From assembly GCF_902826555.1 (NCBI RefSeq), contig NZ_CADEFI010000003.1:121000-184999 (forward strand): a stretch of DNA of 64,000 nt, read 5' to 3'. Position numbers and translations under genes: made by a program. The DNA comes from an uncultured Hyphomicrobium sp. GTDB taxonomy: Bacteria; Pseudomonadota; Alphaproteobacteria; Rhizobiales; Hyphomicrobiaceae. Positions 19,689-28,671 of this stretch are shown piece after piece. Below the pieces are notes generated by a model, which searched no databases, was not told where the DNA came from, and was given only the letters and a program-made list of their open reading frames with translations. How positions within the stretch are numbered: the first letter of the stretch is position 1; the number at the start of each line of letters is the position of its first letter.

Positions 19689-19952
19689 TCAGCCCATCGC
19701 CTTGATGCGCTGCGCGAGACGAGACACCTTGCGGCTCGCCGTCTTGGGATGCATCACACCCTTCTGAGCGGTGCGCACGAGCGAGGGTTGAGCCGTCTTC
19801 AGCGCTGCAATTGCAGCGTTTTTATCGCCGGAAGCGATGGCTTCCTCGACCTTGCGAACATCCGTCTTAACGGCCGAGCGACGGGTCTTGTTGACTTCCG
19901 TCCGGCGCACCATCTGGCGCGCGGCCTTCTTTGCCGACTTGGTATTTGCCAT
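19689..19952 (-). CDS. rpsT: 30S ribosomal protein S20
   Basis: An 87-residue, Lys/Arg/Ala-rich helical protein that starts [22 protein letters not shown] and ends [11 protein letters not shown], the standard S20 layout. It binds 16S rRNA in the small subunit body. Start at ATG 19952; the longer frame to 20075 is not conserved. The position upstream of dnaA is common in alphaproteobacteria. Confidence 0.97.
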   Translation of the reverse strand: MANTKSAKKAARQMVRRTEVNKTRRSAVKTDVRKVEEAIASGDKNAAIAALKTAQPSLVRTAQKGVMHPKTASRKVSRLAQRIKAMG

Positions 19953-20281
19953 CGAGGCTGTCCTTCTTTTTGGGCCTTCCCACTGTCGGGCGGCTCCATG
20001 ACTTTGCTGTGACTTGCTGACAAATGTGTCTGCGCCTTCGCCCGATCCGCAGCCCGCTCTCTCGATCGCGGACACGCTCCCAGCCGTGCAAGCGCAAGCT
20101 CAAATGCGTTCACCGCCCGGAACACGCGTCCCGAGCGGCGTTTCGGTTGGACCGGCGATTTGCGTTTCAGACCGACTAGGGTCCGGAACGATCGCGGTCC
20201 GGTGGCCCGTCTATAACGGCGAGGCCCCTGGCCGGTCAACGGATTTGGCCGGTTTTCGGGCTTTTCGGCCGCGACAGAGGG
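19953..20281. other. 329-base gap upstream of rpsT
   Basis: Noncoding; should hold the rpsT promoter. Near 20190-20260 there are repeated GGTCCGG / GGTCCGGTGG stretches (20180, 20200). No RNA gene or clear operator could be recognised. The far end is the 3' side of the thioredoxin-fold gene at 20282-20836. Confidence 0.4.
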
Positions 20282-20836
20282 TCAGTTCTCCTTCCATTTG
20301 ATGGAGCAGCCCATGGAGGGCACCTGCTCGGCCGGGCCATGGCCCGTCTCAGCGACGGTTTTCATGGCCTCGAAGAGCTCCCGACGGCTCCCCGAAGGGG
20401 CGGGGTTGCGGCCGCTGGCGTCCAATCTGCCCCGATACTGGAGGCCGAGATCACGGTTAAAGCCGAAGAAGTCGGGCGTGCAGACGGCGCCGTAAGCCCG
20501 TGCCACATCCTGGCTCTCGTCATACAGATAGGGAAACGGGAACCGGCGCGTGGCCGCCTCTTCTTTCATGCGCGGGAGGCTGTCCTCGGGATAGGTCAGC
20601 GCATCATTCGATGAGATGGCGACCGTCCCGATGCCGTGGGCGGTAAGGTCGCCGGCGTCGCGCACAATGCGGTCGATGATGGCTTGCACATAAGGACAGT
20701 GATTGCAGATGAACATGACCAGGGTGCCGTTCGGGCCCTTGAGCTCGTCGAGACTGTAGATCCTGCCGTCCGTCGCTGGCAGCCGAAAGGCCGGGGCCTT
20801 CCAACCGAAGTCGCAAATAGGCGTCGTTTCGGCCAT
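20282..20836 (-). CDS. thioredoxin-fold redoxin (AhpC/TSA-like)
   Basis: A 184-residue cytoplasmic protein of the redoxin superfamily, with APAFRLPATDGRIYSLDELKG and LVMFICNHCPYVQAI. The CNHC motif gives a vicinal dithiol, with further blocks SSNDALTYPEDS, PYLYDESQDVARAYGAVCTPDFF, and a C-terminal SMGCSIKWKEN. This is the common thioredoxin family protein with CNHCPYV, a thiol-dependent reductase or peroxidase of unproven substrate. Alone on its strand, divergent from the ion-channel gene with a 142-base gap. Confidence 0.88.
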   Translation of the reverse strand: MAETTPICDFGWKAPAFRLPATDGRIYSLDELKGPNGTLVMFICNHCPYVQAIIDRIVRDAGDLTAHGIGTVAISSNDALTYPEDSLPRMKEEAATRRFPFPYLYDESQDVARAYGAVCTPDFFGFNRDLGLQYRGRLDASGRNPAPSGSRRELFEAMKTVAETGHGPAEQVPSMGCSIKWKEN

Positions 20837-20978
20837 TTCGTCCTCTCCTATGCTCGGCGAGCATCCTGGCCCTGCGCTCTTAACGCTCGCGAGCGAGTCC
20901 TGGAGCCTGCGCGAGACAGTTGCGGGAGCGGAGCTTAGAATTCCCTTGCTCTCCTAACAAACGAGGGTTTCAGGGGGA

Positions 20979-22259
20979 ATGGATCAGGCGCGCACGAAGG
21001 GGCCCGCAAAACGACGAGCCGCGAGAACGGTGCCGCTGCGTGTCCGGATGCGCGCCGGGCACGGCGCCGTGCGGCGGGCGCTCCATGTCCAATCCACCTG
21101 GCGGCGGCGGATCTACGAGATCATCGAAATCGGACATGGCGACAGCCTCGCAAGCCGCGTGTTCGATACGGCGATCGTCGCTCTGATCCTGCTCAACATC
21201 GCGGCGTTCGTTGCCGAGACGGTGCCGTCGCTCTCGGCCGCCTATGGCCCTTACTTCCAAGCCTTCGAGATCTTCTCGGTCGCGGTCTTCAGTATCGAGT
21301 ACGGCCTCCGGCTGTGGACCGCGGTCGAGGTTCCGTTTCTCAAGCGGCTGCCGGCATGGCGGGCCCGTCTCAAGCTGGCGCTGAGACCTGCCTTGCTGAT
21401 CGATCTCGCAGCGATCCTGCCGTTCTTCCTCAGCATGCTGCTCAACATCGATCTCAGGGTGCTGCGGGCGCTGCGGTTGCTCCGCTTCTTCAAGCTCTCG
21501 CGCTACTCGCCGGCCATGCACACGCTTTTGCGCGTCGTCGTCAACGAGCAACGGGCGCTGATCGGCGCCGGCCTGCTGCTGACCACGGTCGTGCTTTTCG
21601 CTTCCACCGGCATCTACTACATCGAAGGCTCGGTGCAGCCCGACAAATTCGGGAGCGTGCCGGATTCGGCGTGGTGGGCCATCGCGACGCTGACGACGGT
21701 GGGCTACGGCGACATCACGCCGATCACGCCGCTCGGGCGCGTCTTCGGCTCGGTGGTGATGGTGATTGGTCTCTGCATCCTGGCGCTTCCGGTCGCTATC
21801 ATCTCCGCCGGATTTGCGCAGGAGCTCGGGCGGCGCGATTTCGTCGTCACGTGGTCGCTGATGTCGCGCATCCCGCTGCTCGCAGAGCTCGATGCGAGCG
21901 CGGTCGAAAAGGTCATGCCGCTCTTGCACGCGCACAACCTGCCGCCGAACATCGAAGTTCTCGGCGAAGGAGCGGAGGGTCACGCGATGTATTTCGTGGC
22001 CTGGGGGCAGGTGACGCGAACCCTTTCTGGCTCGGTGGAGACGTACGCGAAGGGAGACTTTTTCGGCGTGGTGGCCATGCTGGAGCAGGAGCTGACGCAG
22101 GGCTCTTTCGTCACCAAGACGAAATGCAGGCTCTTGAAGCTGCACCGCGAGGATTTTCACCGGCTCGAGATTGCCAGCCCCGAGATCGGCATCCACCTCA
22201 GACGCAAGGCGCAGGAGCGGCGCGACGCGGCGAGCAACGCGACGGATCGCAGCGCATAG
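20979..22259 (+). CDS. voltage-gated potassium channel with C-terminal cNMP-binding-like domain
   Basis: A 426-residue six-helix cation channel. S1 begins near residue 62 (VFDTAIVALILLNIAAFVAET). The S4 helix is Arg-rich (RVLRALRLLRFFKLSR, ~162-177), the pore loop carries the K+ filter TLTTVGYGD (~235-243), and S6 is VVMVIGLCILALPVAIISAGFAQEL. Residues ~285-400 resemble a cyclic-nucleotide-binding fold (LLAELDASAVEKVMPLL, then FVAWGQVT and DFFGVVAMLE), but the canonical phosphate-binding FGE-RAA is degenerate. A basic N-terminal 45 residues precede S1. SD AGGGGG before ATG 20979. Confidence 0.9.
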   Translation: MDQARTKGPAKRRAARTVPLRVRMRAGHGAVRRALHVQSTWRRRIYEIIEIGHGDSLASRVFDTAIVALILLNIAAFVAETVPSLSAAYGPYFQAFEIFSVAVFSIEYGLRLWTAVEVPFLKRLPAWRARLKLALRPALLIDLAAILPFFLSMLLNIDLRVLRALRLLRFFKLSRYSPAMHTLLRVVVNEQRALIGAGLLLTTVVLFASTGIYYIEGSVQPDKFGSVPDSAWWAIATLTTVGYGDITPITPLGRVFGSVVMVIGLCILALPVAIISAGFAQELGRRDFVVTWSLMSRIPLLAELDASAVEKVMPLLHAHNLPPNIEVLGEGAEGHAMYFVAWGQVTRTLSGSVETYAKGDFFGVVAMLEQELTQGSFVTKTKCRLLKLHREDFHRLEIASPEIGIHLRRKAQERRDAASNATDRSA

Positions 22260-22265
22260 AGCGCG

Positions 22266-23123
22266 TCACGAGCCAAGGTGGACGAAGCTCAATCCGTCTC
22301 CGGCAAAGACGCGGGCGCGGGCGCTCGCCTCCTCGGGATCGCCGGTGGTGAGCAGCTGGAGGCGCCCCCCCGGGGCACTGTCACCCTTGTAGTGCGGATG
22401 GCGCGAGAGGTAGTCCTCGAGACTATCGGCGACAATCTCAGGCTGCGAGAGGATGCGCGTTGCAGACGGCAGATGGCGCCGGAACAAATGCTCGACAAGC
22501 GGAAAATGCGTGCAGCCCAATATCGCGCGGTGAGGCGGCTCGCCACCGGCCTCGCGCATGGCACCGTCGATACCGGCGACGACGAGGCGCTCGAGATCGG
22601 CTTCCGTCTCACCCTCCTCGATGGCGCCTGCCAACTCCGAGCAGACCTGCTGCAGCACGGTGACCTTGGGGCAGCGCTTTCGGATCTCCTCTGCGTAGAC
22701 GTTGGAGGCGATGGTGCGCGTGGTGCCGAAGACGGCAATGCGGTCGGTCAGGAATTTCTGCGGATACTGGGGCGTGGTGACGGCCCACGGCGTTTGCGTT
22801 GCCGCCTCGACGGTCGGCGCGACAATGCCGACGACGTTGTGGCCGGCGGCCTTCCATGCCGTCGCGGGTAGCCAGGCCGTCTGCAGGCGGCGCGCAGCGA
22901 CGGCGGTCGCCGTATTGCAGCCGAGGAGCACCAGCTTGCAGCCGCGCCGGAACAGGTGCTCGACGCCAGCGCGCGTGAGATCGATGATCTCCTCGGACGG
23001 GCGGTTGCCGTAGGGGACGTGTGCGTGGTCGCCAAGGTAGACGAAAGGCTGCTCGGGAAAGCGCGCCGTCAATGCGCGGAGAACCGTGAGCCCGCCGAGG
23101 CCGGAATCGAAGACACCAATCAT
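22266..23123 (-). CDS. murI: glutamate racemase
   Basis: MurI makes D-glutamate for peptidoglycan. The 285-residue protein shows IGVFDSGLGGLTVL at the N-terminus and the two catalytic Cys motifs LLGCNTATAVA (~70) and ILGCTHFPLVEHL (~205). PYGNRPSEEI forms the usual substrate loop. Length is normal. Convergent with the channel gene (6-base gap) and 46 bases downstream of fabI, so it could be a terminal gene of the fabB-fabI strand run. Confidence 0.95.
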   Translation of the reverse strand: MIGVFDSGLGGLTVLRALTARFPEQPFVYLGDHAHVPYGNRPSEEIIDLTRAGVEHLFRRGCKLVLLGCNTATAVAARRLQTAWLPATAWKAAGHNVVGIVAPTVEAATQTPWAVTTPQYPQKFLTDRIAVFGTTRTIASNVYAEEIRKRCPKVTVLQQVCSELAGAIEEGETEADLERLVVAGIDGAMREAGGEPPHRAILGCTHFPLVEHLFRRHLPSATRILSQPEIVADSLEDYLSRHPHYKGDSAPGGRLQLLTTGDPEEASARARVFAGDGLSFVHLGS

Positions 23124-23169
23124 GGGGCCCCTTGATTGCCCGGAAGCGTCCCGGCGGTCAACCCGGGTG

Positions 23170-24039
23170 CTATTCAGCCGCTTCCGAAGGCGGCCGGCCA
23201 GCGCGGGCGGCTTCCTGGTCGGCGGTCTTCAGCGCATCGAGGCTCGGCATGGAAATGGTGCTGTAGCCGCAATCGACGAAGTGCACCTCGCCCGTCACCG
23301 CCGCCGAGAGATCGGACAGCAGATAGAGCGCGGATCCGCCGACGTCATTCAAGCTCGGCGTACGGCGGAGCGGCGAGTGCTCCTTCTGGAAATTGAAGAT
23401 CACGCGGGCATCCGACACGCCGGCACCGGAGAGCGTGCGCATGGGGCCAGCAGAGAGTGCGTTGACGCGGATATTCTGCGGGCCGAGATCGGCGGCGAGG
23501 TAGCGCACGGATGCTTCGAGCGCGGCCTTGGCAACGCCCATGACGTTGTAGGAAGGGACCGAGCGCGTGGCGCCGCCGTAGCTCAGTGTCAGGAGAGAGC
23601 CGCCATTCGGCATCAGCGCCATGGCCCGCTGCGCGATCTCCGTGAAGGAGAAGCAGGAGATCACCATGGTGTTGGCGAAGTTGTCGCGCGTGGTGTTGAC
23701 GTAGCGGCCCGCGAGCTCGCGCGGATCGGAGAAGGCTAGCGCATGCACGACGAAGTCGAGACTGCCCCACACTTCCTTCACCTTGGCGAAGACGTTGTCG
23801 ACGGTGGCCAGATCCTGCACGTTGCACGGCTCGATGATCTCGGCGCCGATGGACTTGGCGAGCGGCACCGCGCGGCGGCCGAAGGCGCCATCCTGATAGC
23901 TGAAGGCCAGCTTTGCGCCTTGGCCCGCGAGGGCCCGCGCGATACCCCAGGCGATCGAGCGGTCGTTGGCGACGCCCATGATCAGGCCGCGCTTGCCCGC
24001 CATCAGCGGACCGGGAATTGCAACATCAAACTCGGCCAT
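23170..24039 (-). CDS. fabI: enoyl-[acyl-carrier-protein] reductase (NADH)
   Basis: FabI performs the last step of the fatty-acid elongation cycle. Start at ATG 24039 (MAEFDVAIPGPLMAGKRGLIMGVANDRSIAWGIA), where the family begins; the frame to 24111 is an extension. The 289-residue short-chain dehydrogenase has the dinucleotide loop GVANDRSIAWGIA and the catalytic Tyr-x6-Lys in SYNVMGVAKAALE. Next to fabB and fabA, as in many Hyphomicrobiales. Target of triclosan-type inhibitors in the family. Confidence 0.95.
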   Translation of the reverse strand: MAEFDVAIPGPLMAGKRGLIMGVANDRSIAWGIARALAGQGAKLAFSYQDGAFGRRAVPLAKSIGAEIIEPCNVQDLATVDNVFAKVKEVWGSLDFVVHALAFSDPRELAGRYVNTTRDNFANTMVISCFSFTEIAQRAMALMPNGGSLLTLSYGGATRSVPSYNVMGVAKAALEASVRYLAADLGPQNIRVNALSAGPMRTLSGAGVSDARVIFNFQKEHSPLRRTPSLNDVGGSALYLLSDLSAAVTGEVHFVDCGYSTISMPSLDALKTADQEAARAGRPPSEAAE

Positions 24040-24167
24040 GGATGACCTCACACTCATACCAAAATGGCGGCCAGTTTCGAACCAGCCGCGTCCGTTTCTA
24101 TAAACCTTCATGCCGGGCCATCTTTCGAAGGGGGCGAATGCCTCCTCGGACGGCGCCGTGCAAGCCT

Positions 24168-25406
24168 TCAGCCGCCGTATCGGTTAAAGATCAACGTCGC
24201 ATTTGTTCCGCCAAAACCGAAACTGTTCGACATCACACAGTTAAGCTCGGCGTTGTCGATGCGACTCCGGACGATCGGCATATCCTCGAAAGCCGGGTCC
24301 AGCTCCTCGATGTTCGCGCTTTCGCAGATGAAGCCATTGTTCATCATGAGCAGCGAGAAGATGCTTTCCTGCACGCCAATGGCGCCCAGTGAATGTCCCG
24401 TAAGGGACTTGGTTGCAGAAATTTTCGGGATCTCGGTACCAGCGAACACCTCGCGGATGGCCTCGATCTCCTTCTGATCACCGACCGGCGTCGCGGTGGC
24501 GTGGGGATTGATGTAGTCGACCTTGCCAACGCCCTTGCCGTCGAGGCCCTTCATGGCGAGACGCATACAGCGCACCGCGCCTTCGCCCGACGGGGCCACC
24601 ATGTCATAGCCGTCCGAAGTGGCGCCATAGCCCACGATCTCGGCGTAAATCTTGGCGCCGCGAGCCTTGGCGTGCTCCAGCTCCTCGAGCACAAGTACGC
24701 CGGCACCGCCGGCGATGACGAAGCCGTCGCGGTTCTTGTCGTAAGCGCGGCTCGCGGTTGCCGGCGTATCGTTGTAGCGGGTCGACATGGCGCCCATGGC
24801 GTCGAAGAGAACCGACAACGTCCAGTCCAGCTCCTCGCAGCCGCCGGCGAAGATCACATCCTGCTTGCCCCACTGGATCAACTCGGCCGCATTGCCGATG
24901 CAGTGCGCCGAGGTCGAGCATGCCGACGAGATGGAATAATTGACGCCCTTGATCTGGAAACTCGTCGCGAGTGCAGCGGAGGGTCCCGAGCACATTCCTT
25001 TGGGCACCTCGAAGGGCCCGACCTTCTTCGGGTCCTTCTCGCGCGCGGTGTCGGCCGACCAGACGATGGCGCGCGTGGAGGGACCACCCGAGCCCACGAC
25101 GATGCCGGTGCGCTCGTTGACGATGTCGCCCTGCTCGAGCCCCGCATCGCGGATCGCGTGATCCATGGCGATATAGTTCCAGCCCACGCCCGCTTCCATG
25201 AAGCGTTTGGGCTTGCGCGGAACCTGAGATTCCCAATCCAGCTTGGGATCACCATGCACCTGGCAGCGGAACCCGAGCTCAGCGTATTTTTCGGCGCGAA
25301 CGATTCCGGATTTGCCCTCTCTGAGGGAGGCGAGCACCTCCTGAGTCGTGTTCCCGATCGAGGACACGATCCCCATGCCGGTGACGACCACACGTCTCAT
25401 CGACAA
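24168..25406 (-). CDS. fabB: beta-ketoacyl-ACP synthase I
   Basis: FabB elongates unsaturated acyl chains made by FabA. 412 residues; the catalytic Cys is in [16 protein letters not shown] (~162) and the two His in [11 protein letters not shown] (~300) and [13 protein letters not shown] (~335). The start [19 protein letters not shown] is typical. It follows fabA by 68 bases on the same strand; fabA-fabB together form the anaerobic unsaturated fatty-acid pathway. Confidence 0.95.
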   Translation of the reverse strand: MSMRRVVVTGMGIVSSIGNTTQEVLASLREGKSGIVRAEKYAELGFRCQVHGDPKLDWESQVPRKPKRFMEAGVGWNYIAMDHAIRDAGLEQGDIVNERTGIVVGSGGPSTRAIVWSADTAREKDPKKVGPFEVPKGMCSGPSAALATSFQIKGVNYSISSACSTSAHCIGNAAELIQWGKQDVIFAGGCEELDWTLSVLFDAMGAMSTRYNDTPATASRAYDKNRDGFVIAGGAGVLVLEELEHAKARGAKIYAEIVGYGATSDGYDMVAPSGEGAVRCMRLAMKGLDGKGVGKVDYINPHATATPVGDQKEIEAIREVFAGTEIPKISATKSLTGHSLGAIGVQESIFSLLMMNNGFICESANIEELDPAFEDMPIVRSRIDNAELNCVMSNSFGFGGTNATLIFNRYGG

Positions 25407-25474
25407 CCCCTTCCTCGCCCGCCTGCCGTAGTCCCGAACGCCATCTTATACGTATTTTCCGCTGCGCTACCGGC

Positions 25475-26011
25475 TCAAACGGCGGCCGGCGCTTCCCCTG
25501 CCTCGAACAGGCCGACGCGCATGTCGGTCGCCGTGTAGATCACCTGGCCGTCCGCCTTCATCACACCATCGGCGATGGCGAGCTTCAGGCGGCGCAGAAT
25601 CACACGCTTCAGGTCCACCACATACTCGACCTTCTTGACCGAAGGGAGAACCATGCCGGTGAATTTTACCTCGCCGACGCCCAGAGCGCGGCCACGTCCA
25701 GGCGCACCAAGCCAGCCCAAGAAGAAACCGGTGAGCTGCCACAGGGCGTCGAGCCCCAGACAACCCGGCATAACCGGATCGCCTTGGAAGTGGCACTTGA
25801 AGAACCAGTCCAACCTCGCGTTGCCCTCGACGGCAAGCTCAGCCACGATCTGGCCTTTGTCGTGCGTGCCCTGGTTTTCGGAGATATGCGCGATGCGGTC
25901 GAACATCAACATGGGCGGCAGCGGCAATTGCGCATTGCCCGGGCCGAACAGTTCGCCGCGCCCACACGCCAACAAATCCTCATACTCATAGCTAGAACGG
26001 CGCTCGGCCAT
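25475..26011 (-). CDS. fabA: 3-hydroxydecanoyl-ACP dehydratase/isomerase
   Basis: FabA dehydrates 3-hydroxydecanoyl-ACP and isomerises the product to the cis-3 form, introducing the double bond of unsaturated fatty acids. The 178-residue hot-dog-fold protein has the catalytic His in [15 protein letters not shown] and the Asp region [14 protein letters not shown]. The N-terminus [18 protein letters not shown] and PMLMFDRI fit the family. Divergent from irr across a 417-base gap, an arrangement well known in rhizobia. Confidence 0.95.
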   Translation of the reverse strand: MAERRSSYEYEDLLACGRGELFGPGNAQLPLPPMLMFDRIAHISENQGTHDKGQIVAELAVEGNARLDWFFKCHFQGDPVMPGCLGLDALWQLTGFFLGWLGAPGRGRALGVGEVKFTGMVLPSVKKVEYVVDLKRVILRRLKLAIADGVMKADGQVIYTATDMRVGLFEAGEAPAAV

Positions 26012-26428
26012 CGATCAGCTTCGTCCCTCTCACACGTGCCAGTCCCCCGGCTGCGCCATGCTCGGCGCCGCCTGATGCCCTGCGTGTCACAGCGCGGTCA
26101 TCAGTTGCGGGGACGACATCTTTCCAGACACACGCAAAGCCGCGTTGTCCTAGCACATCCGACTGACGTTCAATCGATAATCAGGGGCACCGTCAAGTCG
26201 CCCAATGGAAAAGGTGACGTATTGTCCAAAGCACAGGACGGCGGGGTTTTGCTATCCTATGCTTCGGCTACGGGTCGAAACTCCCCCCAAAACAGCACCT
26301 TGGAGGGCGGGTTGCGATCCAGGCGCACTGCTTCTATACTGACGTAGTTGAGGAATCCGGTCCCGATCGCCGTCAGGCTGCTTCGCGAAGAGCTTGACTG
26401 CTAGGGCCTATACAGCGACCGTTGGCAC
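26012..26428. other. 417-base fabA-irr divergent regulatory gap
   Basis: Noncoding stretch between fabA and irr. It must hold both promoters. For irr a good candidate lies at 26312-26340. The remainder (26040-26300) has no frame with a ribosome site. On the minus strand TTGACG occurs near 26190-26195 without a well-spaced -10. I see no obvious Irr or Fur palindrome. Confidence 0.45.
26312..26340 (+). promoter_or_regulatory. candidate sigma-70 promoter of irr
   Basis: TTGCGA at 26312-26317 and TATACT at 26335-26340 with ideal 17-base spacing, the closest match to consensus in the gap, would start RNA near 26347 and give an ~80-base leader before irr. Confidence 0.5.
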
Positions 26429-26914
26429 GTGATCACGGGCATGAACGAAGACATTTCCGACGATTTGACATCGGGCGATGACAGTCTGGCCGAAGCCGGG
26501 CTTGCACCCCTTCAGTCCGCCATTGCGAAACGGCTGAGGGAGGCGGGTCTGCGCCCGACGCGCCAGCGCGTGACGCTCGGAATGCTGCTGTTCGGCGGCG
26601 AGGACCGGCACGTCTCGGCGGAGATGCTGCATGCGGAGGCGCTGACCGCGGGCGAGCATGTGTCTCTCGCGACCGTCTACAATACGCTGCACCAGTTCAC
26701 CGGCGCGGGTCTTCTGCGCGAGCTCGCCATCGACGGCGGAAAAGCGTACTTCGACACCAATACCTCGAACCACAACCACTTCTTCATCGAGGCGGATGGC
26801 GAGTTGATGGATATCCCGGGCGATTCGATTCGGGTCGACGGACTGCCCGAGCCGCCCGAAGGCATGAAAGTCAGCCACATCGACGTCGTCGTGCGGCTGG
26901 TGCCGAAGGGCTGA
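26429..26914 (+). CDS. irr: iron response regulator Irr (Fur family)
   Basis: Irr controls iron and heme genes in Hyphomicrobiales by sensing heme status. The 161-residue protein has the Fur-type winged helix (GLRPTRQRVTLGMLLF, HVSAEMLHAEA, VSLATVYNTLHQFTGAGLLREL) and the dimerisation domain with SNHNHFFIEADGELMDI, where the HNH cluster matches the Irr heme/metal site. No Cys-Pro heme regulatory motif (GCPWHD-type) is present at the N-terminus, unlike Bradyrhizobium Irr. A second possible start is ATG 26441 (MNEDISDDL). Divergent from fabA, the usual neighbour. Confidence 0.93.
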   Translation: MITGMNEDISDDLTSGDDSLAEAGLAPLQSAIAKRLREAGLRPTRQRVTLGMLLFGGEDRHVSAEMLHAEALTAGEHVSLATVYNTLHQFTGAGLLRELAIDGGKAYFDTNTSNHNHFFIEADGELMDIPGDSIRVDGLPEPPEGMKVSHIDVVVRLVPKG

Positions 26915-26936
26915 TCCCGCCCCTCGCGATTGGCCA

Positions 26937-27518
26937 TTACTTCACGATCTCGTTCGGGTAGACGCCCCAGAGCTGTTTCTGGGGCAGATAGCCGCGGAAC
27001 CGATCGATCGTCACGCTGCACCAAAGCCCATCGCACGTGTGGATGTTGGCCACGACGCCCGCCTCGACGATGGCGACGGCGCGCGAACGCTCGCTGTCGC
27101 TGTTGCGCACGGGGATTTGCGGGACAGGCTGGTCGGGCTTCTTGTCCCATGGCGTGATGAGGGCGGTGCGCCGCCCGGACAAGAGCGACTGCGAGACCCA
27201 TCCCGTCGCCCCCTCGGAATCCCGCACCTGGCGCCAGCCCTCGAACTCCTTCAACACCTCCATCGGCAGACCGGCCTGCCGATAGACCCAGGACGTCGGA
27301 TACTCGGTTCCCGGGCCGGAGCGCAGGTTGACCCGGTCCGCCTTGAGGCTCACGAACCGCGGCAGAGGCAGGCCGCTTCCGCTGCTGCCGGCCGCCGGAC
27401 CCGCGGCAGCCGGATCGGCGGGCGCTGGCGTTTCCGCACCTCCTGCTGAAGCCTCGCCAACTCCTAAGAGCGCGGACAGCATTGCCAACCAAACGGCCTT
27501 TCGGCTCCTCAAACGCAT
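26937..27518 (-). CDS. secreted SH3-domain protein
   Basis: A 193-residue protein starting at ATG 27518 with signal peptide MRLRSRKAVWLAMLSALLGVGEASAGG. A Pro/Ala-rich spacer follows, then two bacterial SH3-like units. The first is about LKADRVNLRSGPGTEYPTSWVYRQAGLPMEVL to GWVSQSLLSGRR; the second is about VAIVEAGVVANIHTCDGLWCSVTIDRFRGYL. The closing QLWGVYPNEIVK is typical of this rhizobial family. Probably binds periplasmic peptides or peptidoglycan. Convergent with irr. The longer frame to 27608 overlaps no conserved sequence. Confidence 0.85.
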   Translation of the reverse strand: MRLRSRKAVWLAMLSALLGVGEASAGGAETPAPADPAAAGPAAGSSGSGLPLPRFVSLKADRVNLRSGPGTEYPTSWVYRQAGLPMEVLKEFEGWRQVRDSEGATGWVSQSLLSGRRTALITPWDKKPDQPVPQIPVRNSDSERSRAVAIVEAGVVANIHTCDGLWCSVTIDRFRGYLPQKQLWGVYPNEIVK

Positions 27519-27643
27519 TGTCCGCTCCACACCGCCCTCGGCCCGGCGTTTCCGGCCCCCCAGACAATCCATGACTTTGTCACGGGCGTGACCTTCTGTT
27601 AGACACACCCCAGACCTCGAAATACCCCGCCGGTGGAAGAGAT

Positions 27644-28642
27644 ATGCCCAACCCTCAGAAGAAGCCAGTCGTCATCGTTACGCGGAAGCTGCCCGACGTT
27701 GTAGAGACCCGAATGCGCGAACTCTTCGACGCCCGCCTCAACGCCGATGACAAACCGCTGACGCAAGCGCAGCTCGCAGAGGCCGCGAAGACGGCTGACG
27801 TGCTGGTGCCGACCGTCACCGACCGGATCGACCGGGCGGTCATCTCGCAGGCCGGGCCGCAGCTGAGGCTGATCGCCAACTTCGGCACCGGCGTCGACAA
27901 CATCGACCTCGATACGGCGCGCAACCGGGCGATCACCGTCACCAACACGCCCGGCGTGCTGACCGAGGATACGGCGGACATGACCATGGCGCTGATCCTC
28001 GCCGTGCCGCGGCGGCTGCCCGAGGGAGCGGCGTATCTCAAGGACCCGAAGACGAAGTGGGCCGGCTGGTCGCCGACGTGGATGCTCGGCAACCGTATCT
28101 TCGGCAAGCGCCTCGGCATCGTTGGCATGGGCCGCATCGGACAGGCCGTGGCTCAGCGCGCCAAGGCCTTCGGACTGCAGATCCACTATCACAACCGCAA
28201 GCGGATCGCGCAGGCGATCGAGCAAGACCTCGAGGCGACCTATTGGGAGAGCCTCGACCAGATGCTGACGCGCATGGACATCGTGTCGATCAACTGCCCG
28301 CATACGCCCGCGACCTACCATCTGCTTTCGGCGCGACGCCTCAAGCTGTTGAAGCCCACGGCCTATATCGTCAACACGGCGCGCGGCGAGGTGATCGACG
28401 AGAACGAACTCGCCAGGCTGATCGAGGCGGGATCGATCGCGGGCGCGGGGCTCGACGTCTACGAGCACGAGCCGGCAATCAATCCGAAGCTCATCGCTTC
28501 CGACCGCGTGGTCGCGCTGCCGCACATGAGCAGCGCCACCATCGAAGGGCGCATCGACATGGGCGAGAAGGTGATCATCAACATCAAGGCGTTCCTTGAC
28601 GGACACGCGCCGCCCGACAAGGTGCATCCCGCGATGTTCTAG
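27644..28642 (+). CDS. D-2-hydroxyacid dehydrogenase (glyoxylate/hydroxypyruvate reductase type)
   Basis: A 332-residue NAD(P)-dependent dehydrogenase of the D-isomer family. Motifs are FGTGVDNIDLDTA, the dinucleotide loop VGMGRIGQAVAQRAKAFGL, catalytic Arg in VNTARGEVIDENEL, Glu in VYEHEP, and His in LPHMSSATIEGR. This set fits glyoxylate reductase or hydroxypyruvate reductase better than phosphoglycerate dehydrogenase (no ACT domain). In methylotrophic relatives such enzymes serve the serine cycle, but the neighbours here do not confirm that. The ATG at 27644 follows GGAAGAGAT. Confidence 0.88.
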   Translation: MPNPQKKPVVIVTRKLPDVVETRMRELFDARLNADDKPLTQAQLAEAAKTADVLVPTVTDRIDRAVISQAGPQLRLIANFGTGVDNIDLDTARNRAITVTNTPGVLTEDTADMTMALILAVPRRLPEGAAYLKDPKTKWAGWSPTWMLGNRIFGKRLGIVGMGRIGQAVAQRAKAFGLQIHYHNRKRIAQAIEQDLEATYWESLDQMLTRMDIVSINCPHTPATYHLLSARRLKLLKPTAYIVNTARGEVIDENELARLIEAGSIAGAGLDVYEHEPAINPKLIASDRVVALPHMSSATIEGRIDMGEKVIINIKAFLDGHAPPDKVHPAMF

Positions 28643-28671
28643 CGGGATGCTCGCGCGCGCGAAGGCCGCGC

